A DNA stretch of 64,000 bases, taken from Lecanicillium sp. G3 (lineage: Eukaryota > Ascomycota > Sordariomycetes > Hypocreales > Cordycipitaceae). Each line of letters starts with the position of its first letter. Position 1 is the stretch's first letter. The notes below the pieces were generated by a model that was not told the DNA's origin, ran no database searches, and saw only the letters and a program-made list of their open reading frames with translations. A program made the translations under genes and the position numbers. The stretch covers positions 248,001 through 312,000 of the forward strand of contig JAZHPD010000005.1 of the NCBI GenBank assembly GCA_037575805.1, written 5' to 3'. Below, in pieces: positions 56,414-64,000 of the stretch.

Positions 56414-58735
56414 ATGGTCGGAAAGGTCTCTGAGAGGGTTCTCCTGCGGGAGGGTACGTTGGACCGAGAAATACCAATATTGCTCATGCAATTGCTGATG
56501 AAACAAATGCAGGACTCGAGCGAACCGACAATGGCATGAAGCTCACGACCTGGCCGGACGTGACGCCAATCAACCAAAAGAACTATTATACGTATGGATG
56601 ACGTCGCGAGTTTGTAATTTCATCTAACGAATCTTAGTGACTATATGAAACGCGATGACCAAGTTCTCGCTCTACGACTCCAAAACGATGCCACTCGCGA
56701 CAAGCTGGTCCAGAATGCGCGCGACCGCGACCGCCTCCTGTCGAAGCCTGCGAATGGCGAGCTGCCTCTTCCCGTCCCGAATCTGGCCGATGACGAAGAT
56801 GGCGCTGCAACACCTTCAGGGGCCATCGATCCCTCACGCATCATCGTCGTTCACCCGGGTAGCCAGAACCTCCGCATCGGTTTTGCCAGTGACGCCCTTC
56901 CGAAGACGATACCCACAGCGCTGGCAACAAAGTTTGCGCAAACCGAAGCCGAGATGTTCGAAGCGCTCCCCCGGCGACAGTTTGAAGCCAAGACACACGA
57001 CCAGCAGTTTGGCGAGGAGTGGTCCAAGAAGTACCAGAAGATGTGCGGCGACCTCAAGATCGAGATGAGGGCCAACAAACGCAAAGTTCTGCCCAACTCA
57101 AAGGAACTCGTGCAGACATTCAACAGGCGGACCGAGCCTGAAGTTATTCAGCAGCACAACGATCCGCTCGAGGTTGACTGGACCGACGTCAAGAAGCTGA
57201 AGAAGACGGACTTTGAGGGCGAATGCTTTATCGGCCACGAAGCGCTTCGCGTTCCTGACGACTCCAACCCCAAGTTCAAGGTCTGGTGGCCACTTCGCCT
57301 TGGTTGGTGGAACGAAGATGGATACACCAGTCAGGAGCACATCTACGACGATTTTGAGACGCTGCTCGACAAGGCCCTGCGCCAGGAGCTCGGTCTCACG
57401 ACAAACAGCGAATGGCAGCAGTACAGCTGCGTCTTCATCATCCCCGACCTCTACGATAAGAAGTATGTCGAGCAGATTCTGCACTCCTGCATGACCTGGT
57501 TTGAGTTTAGCAAAGTCTGCTTCGTCCAAGAGAGCATGGCTGCCACCTTTGGTGCTGGATATACGCAGGCCTGTGTCGTCGATGTTGGTGCCCAAAAGAC
57601 GTCGGTCACTTGTGTGGAAGATGGTCTCTGCATCGAGGACTCACGCATCAACCTCAAGTACGGTGGTTACGATATGACCGATACATTCATTAAGATGATG
57701 CTGTACGACAACTTTCCCTACCAGGAGATCAACCTGCAGAAGCGATCAGACTTTTTGCTCGCTGAAGAGCTCAAGATTAAGCACTGCACCATGTCACAGG
57801 CTGAGATCTCGGTGCAGCTGTACAACTTTCACGTACGCGCCCCCAACGAGCCGACGAGGAAGTATACTTTTAAGACCTACGACGAGGTGATTCTCGCGCC
57901 TATGGGCGTGTTTGACCCGTCTATTTTCGACAACAGCACCAAGCTCCATGGGCGCCGGAAGCTGATCGAGCGCTCATACAACTCATATGAAGTTGATATG
58001 CCCGATGACCCTACGTCTGCTGCGCAGCTCGCCATTCTTGCTCTCATTCAGCCTGCGCTACTCAGCAACGAGGCTCCTTCACAAGCTACCGGCGAGGTGT
58101 CGACGCCTATGAAAGAGCGCCAACCATTCAGCTTCAAGAGCGATGCTGGTATGAACGGAACACCAATGGCGTCGCATGCTGGCTCCCCTGCGCCCGAGGG
58201 CTCCGGCACACCCGCGCCGTTCGTGTTTGGCGCCGGGAAAGACGCGGTCAACGGCAGCCCTGCGCCTAGCGGCTCGCGCGCTGCTGGTACCCCTGTTCCG
58301 GCTGCATCCCAAGCACCCGCTGGCATGTTTGTCGAGTCGCAAGAACGTAGTGCGGAGTCGATTGCCGACGAGCGCGATGCCGTCCTGCCCGTGGCACCTC
58401 TCGACATCTCCATCCTGACGAGCATTCAGAACGCGGCCAAGGGCGACGAGAAGAAGCTTCGTGATCTGCTCGGCAGTATCATGGTCATTGGCGGTGGTGC
58501 CAAGATCCCTCAGTTCACTGTCGTGCTTGAGGAGAAGCTCAAGGCGCGCCGGCCAGACTTGGTGGAGCGCATTCTGGTGAGTCGCAGCGCCAAGGACATG
58601 GACGAGCAGGTCGTCGCTTGGAAGGGAGCAAGTGTGTTTGCCAAGCTGCCGGCCAACGATTCGTGGATCACGCCGTTTGAGTTTGAGCGCCTGGGGCCGC
58701 GTACACTATATCACAAGGTCCTGTGGGCGTGGTAG
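56414..58735 (+). CDS. ARP8: actin-related protein 8 (INO80 complex)
   Basis: Exons 56414-56453, 56513-56591 and 56638-58735 give 738 aa. Arp8 is a nuclear actin-related subunit of the INO80 chromatin remodeller, where it binds nucleosomes and linker DNA with actin and Arp4. The N-terminus reads MVGKVSERVLLREGLERTDN, then TTWPDVTPINQKNYYTDYMK, the conserved Arp8 opening, and appears only after splicing two short exons. The actin fold follows: IIVVHPGSQNLRIGFASD (phosphate loop 1), FIIPDLYDKKYVEQIL, VCFVQESMAATFGAGYTQAC, VVDVGAQKTSVTCVEDG (phosphate loop 2), MVIGGGAKIPQF (adenosine motif) and WKGASVFAKL near the end. A Ser/Pro/Gly-rich insert of about 120 residues (QATGEVSTPM to AGMFVESQER) interrupts the fold, as in fungal Arp8. 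Confidence 0.95.
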
Positions 58736-59580
58736 ATGCCGGGTGGGGAGAGCATGTATTTTCTGGCAATTACTGGTAGGGTAACTAAAATAGGAGTTTA
58801 TAGATTTACGGCGTCTGGTGGTTGACAATGAAACGATGATTTGCTGAGGGTGTTGACTGCCAAGTGACCCAGTGACGTAGGGGAGGCATTTGTGCGTGGA
58901 TACCTTTGATTGAGACAGTTTGCACAGTTTGACGAGGCCAGGCCAAACATGGGAGTGAAGAACCAAAGAAAAGACGAAGTGATACAATACGGGAATCTGT
59001 CCAAGTGGGTCGTTGGCGATGAAGAGATACGGCATATGTGGAAGACGTATTTTCCTGGTTCACCACAGCTGCGTCATACCCATGTGGCGCCCCAGCGCTG
59101 ACACGAGGGTCAGCCACAGTTGGCTCGTAATTGGTAGCCCCAGCCACAGCCGGACCCTCAGCCCACCTAAAACTGCTGCAGCGCCAGCAAGTGCCAGCTG
59201 TGCCACTGCAGTGCAACTTGGCTCCTCTTTTCCCTTCGTTGCCGTGGGGTCCACGTTTCTCCTCCTCTCATACGACTGGCAACACATTGCAAAACGGCGG
59301 TGCCAAACAAAGGGAACTTTTGACCTCTCTCATCTCTTGTCTGCTGCCTACATAAATCATCCCAACTGCCTGTGAGTGAGCCGCACATTCGTTCCTGCCA
59401 TTGCCACGTCACGTATTTTGGTTTGGTGCTGTTCCTGAGCTAATTATAGGTTGGCCCCAGCTTCCAGGTACCTTGCCTGCCCCTCCAAAACCCCGCGCCA
59501 GCTCTTCCCATTCGCATCCCGCTTCGAGCTCAACCAGACAACTTCTTCGATACTGACAAAAAGAAAGTTTACTCGCAGCC
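58736..59580. other. interval between ARP8 and AGM1
   Basis: Contains the 3' UTR of ARP8 and, from about 59400 on, a C/T-rich leader ending in ACAAAAAGAAAG before the AGM1 ATG. Minus-strand frames around 58706-59216 show no domain. Confidence 0.45.
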
Positions 59581-61245
59581 ATGGATGAAAAGATTCTCGC
59601 CGCTTCGGCCAGGCATCCCATCACCGCCGGCCACATCTACAAATATGGTACCGCTGGCTTTCGCATGAAGGCCGACCTGCTGCCTGGCGTCAGCTTCCGT
59701 GTCGGTCTGCTTGCTGGTCTCCGCAGTCGCAAGCTCAACGGCCAGGCCATTGGTGTCATGATCACTGCCAGCCACAACCCTGCTCCTGATAACGGTGTCA
59801 AGATTGTTGACCCCATGGGCGAAATGCTCGAGCAGGAATGGGAAGCTTACGCCACGCACCTCGTCAACTGCGCGTCCGACCAGGCGCTCCTCGAGGCCTA
59901 CAAGGCCATGGCCACGCAGCTCAAGATTGATCTCGAGGCCCCCGGTCGCGTCATCTACGGCAGAGATACCCGTCCTTCTGGCCACGGTCTCGTCGCGGCT
60001 CTCGCAGACGCCCTCGACGTCACCGGCACCGAGCACACCGACTTCAAGATCCTCACCACCCCGCAGCTGCACTACCTTGTTCGCTGCGTAAACACCGAGG
60101 GCACCCCCAAGTCGTACGGCAAGGTCAGCGAGGCCGGGTACTACGAGAAGCTCTCCGAAGCCTTTGTTCGTGCTCTGCGCGGACGCAAGATCCAGGGCCA
60201 GCTTACCGTCGACTGCGCCAACGGTGTTGGTGGTCCCAAGTTTGCCGAGCTGGTAAAAGTCATTCCGCAGGATGTCACTGGTTTCGACGTCAAGATTGTT
60301 AATGACGACGTCCTGCGACCCGAGGTTCTGAACCAGGATGTAAGTATTGTCCATGCCACCACTGGCCAACCAGTGCTAATTTTGTAGTGCGGTGCCGATT
60401 TTGTCAAGACGAGGCAGCGAAACCCTCCCAACCCCAAGCCCGTTCCTGGAGCTCGATGCTGCTCCTTTGATGGCGATGCCGATCGTCTCATTTACTACTG
60501 GCTCGACCCCGAAACCGGCTTCTTCATGCTAGATGGCGACCGCATCTCGTCCCTTTGCGCATCCTTCATCGGCGAGCTTGTCCGCTCCGCTGGTCTTGCC
60601 GACGAGCTGCGTATCGGTGTTGTACAAACTGCGTACGCCAACGGTGCGAGTACAAAATACATTGAGAAACTCCTGCAGCTTCCCGTCGTCTTTACGCCCA
60701 CCGGTGTCAAGCATCTTCACCACGCTGCTTGCCAGTACGACATTGGTGTCTATTTCGAGGCCAACGGTCACGGCACCGTCGTCTTCTCGCAGGAGGCCCT
60801 CCGTCTTTTCCGCGCCAAGGAGCCCCAGTCGCCCGCTCAGAAGGACGCCCTCGAGACCCTGGCCGCCGTCAGCGACCTCATCAACCAGACTGTCGGCGAT
60901 GCCATTTCCGATATGCTGATGGTTGAGGTCGTTCTCGCCCACAAGGGTTGGAGCCTGAAGGACTGGGCCACTACCTACACCGACCTTCCCAACCGACTCG
61001 TCCGCGTCGAGGTCGCCAACAAGGACGCCTTCGAGGCCACCGATGCCGAGCGCCGCCTCGCCAAGCCCGAGGGAGCACAAGACGCGATTGACGAATGTGT
61101 TAGGAAATACACGTCAGCGCGATCCTTTGCCCGCGCCAGTGGAACCGAGAACGCATGCCGCGTGTACGCCGAGGCCGCTTCGCGCGCCGAGGCCGATGAG
61201 TTGGCGAACAAGGTTGCGCAGATTGTCAAGCAGTTTGGCTCTTAG
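59581..61245 (+). CDS. AGM1: phosphoacetylglucosamine mutase
   Basis: Exons 59581-60339 and 60388-61245 give 538 aa (yeast Pcm1 is 557). It converts GlcNAc-6-phosphate to GlcNAc-1-phosphate, a step to UDP-GlcNAc and therefore to chitin, N-glycans and GPI anchors. Visible features are YGTAGFR near the N-terminus, the phosphoserine loop MITASHNPAPDNGVKIVD, GRDTRPSG, the metal loop CSFDGDADRLIYYW and the phosphate-binding loop FARASGTENACRVYAE near the C-terminus. All four domains of the alpha-D-phosphohexomutase family are complete. The intron (60340-60387, GTAAGT...CTAATTTTGTAG) falls between LNQD and CGADFVKT. Codon use is strongly biased to C-ending codons, which suggests high expression. 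It is expected to be essential. Confidence 0.96.
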
Positions 61246-61654
61246 GAGATGATGGCCCTTGACGACGTGGATAAAGTGTTGATGAGCATGAAGAGCATAG
61301 CAGTGACGGTGGTGCCTGTGTAGCAGACTGAAAAAAATGGTGAATGGAAAATTTGGAGTTGCGGATACCACGATAAGCACGACGACGAAAAAGAAAGAAA
61401 AAGAAGGAAAGAGGACAAAAACAATAAAAAGGAAAGTAAATCCCATGAATTGATGGCGAATCTTTGCGTATTGTTTTTTTTTTCTTTTCAGCAATAGTAG
61501 CGTTATATGTTATAACAAGTAGAAGAAATATATTCTCTATGTTACACATTGTATCTACGTAGTATATTGCATTGTGACGTCCATGGCGGAGGGATAAGCG
61601 GTGTGCCGGCCTCGTATTTGGCCATCTGTCGGGCACGTTTCAAGGGTATGCTGC
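61246..61654. other. 3' flank of AGM1
   Basis: A-rich DNA with AAGAAAGAAAAAG runs, presumably the AGM1 3' UTR and downstream spacer. No gene is supported. Confidence 0.4.
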
Positions 61655-62133
61655 CTAGTTGAGCAATGAACGCATCATCGGAAGCGAAGACTCTTGGTCC
61701 TGGTTTGACCTTACAACTGGCGAATCCAATATGGGGGTTAACCTGCAGTTAAAATAGCGCTCCTCGTGCAATGCATTTGGCCTAGTACACGGCGACGCCG
61801 GGAGACCATAAGGCGACAGTCTTGAGAAATCAAACGTAACCGTCGTATTCTTCTGGATCATGGGAGGTACCGCCCAGCCCTCGGGGTCAGCTTCGGGTAT
61901 GCATCGTAGGGCTCCGTCAGCAGCATGCGGCCGACTGTGTTAACGGGAGCCGGGGCCCGTTTCTCCTTGGCAGTGTACTTTTCCAAGAATGCGTTCGTAT
62001 CGTCTCGGATAACAATGATCTGAGCCCTGTCCTCGTCCTTTTCTGCTTGCTTTTGCCAGTGCTCACCAGCAAGAGTCGATTTGGGCATAGGCTGGCCTCG
62101 CAGTACTATCCACCGGGCAGCGCTTGCAAGCAT
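61655..62133 (-). pseudogene. frameshifted hypothetical protein fragment
   Basis: Two minus-strand frames read on into each other with a single frame change near 61895-61910. The upstream one ends ...NTVGRMLLTEPYDA and the downstream one continues IPEADPEGWAVPPMIQKNTT and then FDFSRLSPYGLPASPCTRP to a TAA-type stop at 61655. Together they would give about 155 residues with no break other than the frame change. No splice site lies at the junction. I do not recognise the family. Either a small gene disabled by an indel, a sequencing error in a live gene, or chance. No signal peptide or membrane segment is visible. Confidence 0.35.
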
Positions 62134-63582
62134 ATGGCTACCTGCAGTGGTGACTTCAGAAAGAAGATTTTAACCGCCAGATGCTGAGATTTAGACACGC
62201 CACGACTGATGCTCTGATAAAAAGCGCCGCTTTGTTTCCATATTCACGTTTGGTCCAGAGCAAGGGGAGGCCAAACTACGTGGTAGTTAATGGCATGGTT
62301 ATCCCTCTTGGCGGTACAAATAATCGCTTTTCGGAATTCATGACGTGAGAGCCTGGGACAGAAGTGTCTATGATAGTCTCATACTCTATACAAAGGTTAA
62401 CACGTCCGCCTGGAATACAAAACTTGCTCCAAGCCACAAGCAACTAGGGTTAGAAGAGACGCAAAATGAGAATTCTATGTCTTTGTTATATTCTATATAA
62501 CATGCTTCCGTTGCCTGTATCTTATCTATGACTCAATAGTATAGAATTTGATGAATATGTGCCACATAAACAGTGTAACGCATGTGAGGGAGTGATTTTG
62601 GAATAAAATGTGCTGATTTATCGGGTGTAAGTGGTGAAGCCGGCAAGAAAGCTCCAGTAGACACTGCATGCAGAACATCAGTCTCCGTCGACTGTCTTCA
62701 GATTGCATGTTTCAGAAATTAGCGCGAATGGAAGATCTATTGGAATTATCAGATATATGGGTAAATACGGAAGTTCTACAGAACACAAGACGCTGCTAGA
62801 TTATAATAAGTTGTTGGTACAGGGTAAGGGTCTGCAACGAGACGTCCGTGATGATCACGGAAATACGAATACAATGCGTGACGGAGACAGTCCAGTCGAA
62901 ATCCAGCCAAATAAAGACATAATGCGTCGCTCTGAAGTTTTAAGTTTGAAGGAAGTGAAGGCTCGCATGTTTTTTAATATTCAACAAGGCTGCATGCCGC
63001 GAATAGTGAAGCCTGAATAAGGGAAAGAAGACCAACAAAGAAAATAATTAAACAAATAAATAAATAAAAGAAAAACAAAACAAGATTGAACAACGAGAAT
63101 TAATAACAACATCAACAATAATGTAAATAATACAACACAAAATGAGTGAAATCGGACGCGGAGAAAATGATCGGAAAATGTCTATTCGCAGCAGCTTCTC
63201 ACCAGCAGCCACATATCCATTAACTGCGACTGAACACGCAGCTACCTGGATATTGCGAAGAATTTTTTTTCTGCACCAGGGGTCATCCGATATTTAATAT
63301 AGCTGACTTTGTTAATGCGTGCCAAGATGTCGCGGGCATTGGTGTTAATGCTGGTTTGGTGGATTACATAAGGGCGAGACGGCCAGCTCGGAACGCGATG
63401 CTAGATCCGCGCCAGCTCGGGCGCCAGCTTGTTGACGTCAAGACGCCAAACAACCGCAACAGGGCATCACCGGACATCGCTCAGCACCGCGATGTGAGCT
63501 GGCGAATCGTTCTGATTCACTCTACAGCGTATACAATCCGTATAATTTCGGCGCCAGCCCAGCCTGGTGGGAACCAGTCACT
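62134..63582. other. interval upstream of the MFS gene
   Basis: No supported gene. A 105-codon plus frame at 62703-63020 lacks family features. An A-rich, AAATAAAT-like simple-sequence patch lies at about 63030-63145. The last 100 bases before 63583 are the transporter promoter. Confidence 0.4.
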
Positions 63583-64000
63583 ATGGCGTTTGTTTCGCGA
63601 TACCTGCCCTTCTCGCCTTCGACTACGGCGCTACAGGCCGCCACTTACCTGCTCGGGATTTCGCTCTTCAGCATCTCATTTCTCGTCTTCCTCAACAGCT
63701 CTATCTCATTTGTCGTAACCGATCTCATCGGCCAGAAACACGGTGTCGGCAACGTCGTCGGCACGCTGGGCTTTGCGGATGAGCTTGTCGCCCTCGTCGC
63801 CTGCCCGGCCTGGGGCCTTGTATCAGACCGCCTGGGCGTCCGCTGGGTCGCCGCAATTGGATACACCATCATTGCTACCGCTCTCGGGGTCTTTGTTCAG
63901 GCGAAAAATGTCTATCCTCAGCTTCTCCTGGCCCGCATTCTCTTCGCCGTCGGCGCGTCCGCTTCGTGAGTGCGCCCTCCCCCTCTTTCCTCCCCTTCTC
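63583..64000 (+). CDS. MFS transporter, 5' part, cut by window end
   Basis: Exon 1 runs from 63583 to 63965, followed by a GTGAGT donor at 63966; the rest lies beyond the window. The 127 residues show two to three hydrophobic helices (AATYLLGISLFSISFLVFLN, GTLGFADELVALVACPAWGL, WVAAIGYTIIATALGVFVQA) and, between helices 2 and 3, the MFS motif A as GLVSDRLGVRW. The N-terminal cytoplasmic tail is short. A 12-helix secondary transporter in the plasma or vacuolar membrane is expected; the substrate cannot be told from this fragment. Confidence 0.85.

Noticed and set aside
29652..63582. A hidden biosynthetic gene cluster around the mpaB-like oxygenase
   Set aside because: No backbone synthase, prenyltransferase or cluster regulator is visible within the window.

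Overview
The window is nuclear DNA of a filamentous ascomycete (Pezizomycotina, most likely a Sordariomycete and perhaps Hypocreales). This rests on intron architecture (mostly 45-60 nt, GTAAGT/GTATGT-like donors, CTAAC-type branch points just before YAG), single spaced genes rather than operons, long C/T-rich leaders, and the families present (WSC, LysM, mpaB-like, Rua1-type, CHZ-domain proteins). All gene models were spliced by hand so that exon phases close and conserved residues line up. No tRNA, rRNA, CRISPR array or intact transposon was recognised.

Layout. 0-3.7 kb holds two housekeeping genes, MON1 (+) and a type-1 methionine aminopeptidase (-). 3.7-6.6 kb is gene-poor and contains a decayed LysM-domain gene. 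6.6-12.1 kb carries a secreted multicopper oxidase (+), a POS5-like NAD(H) kinase (-) and a type-B carboxylesterase (-). 12.1-15.1 kb is a decayed pocket with an AT-rich block, an acetyltransferase remnant, short inverted repeats, one small intact gene (CHZ-domain protein) and a 2-oxoglutarate oxygenase relic. 15.2-22.9 kb has an acyl-protein-thioesterase-like hydrolase (-), a two-WSC-domain secreted protein (+) and a large protein with a WD40-like C-terminus (-). 24.2-26.7 kb is an amino-acid permease gene with two micro-exons and a 13-nt frame-breaking insertion.

27.3-53.8 kb is dominated by regulators in sparse DNA. A PHD-finger protein (-) is followed by about 11.5 kb without a recognisable gene, then a Rua1-type regulator (-), then about 9.6 kb more without one. 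These stretches hold pyrimidine-rich leader-like DNA, microsatellites, homopolymers and repeated TACGGAGTA palindromes. The right end has a Pro/Ala-rich protein (-), an mpaB-type ER oxygenase (-), Arp8 of the INO80 complex (+), phosphoacetylglucosamine mutase (+), a frameshifted hypothetical (-) and the first exon of an MFS transporter (+) cut by the window edge.

The genes do not form one pathway. I see no biosynthetic gene cluster and no clear new multi-gene system. The most notable observations are a GC-AG intron that splits the codon of a metal-binding glutamate in methionine aminopeptidase and could be retained in frame, the 13-nt insertion in the permease, and the two large gene-poor territories around the Rua1-type regulator.
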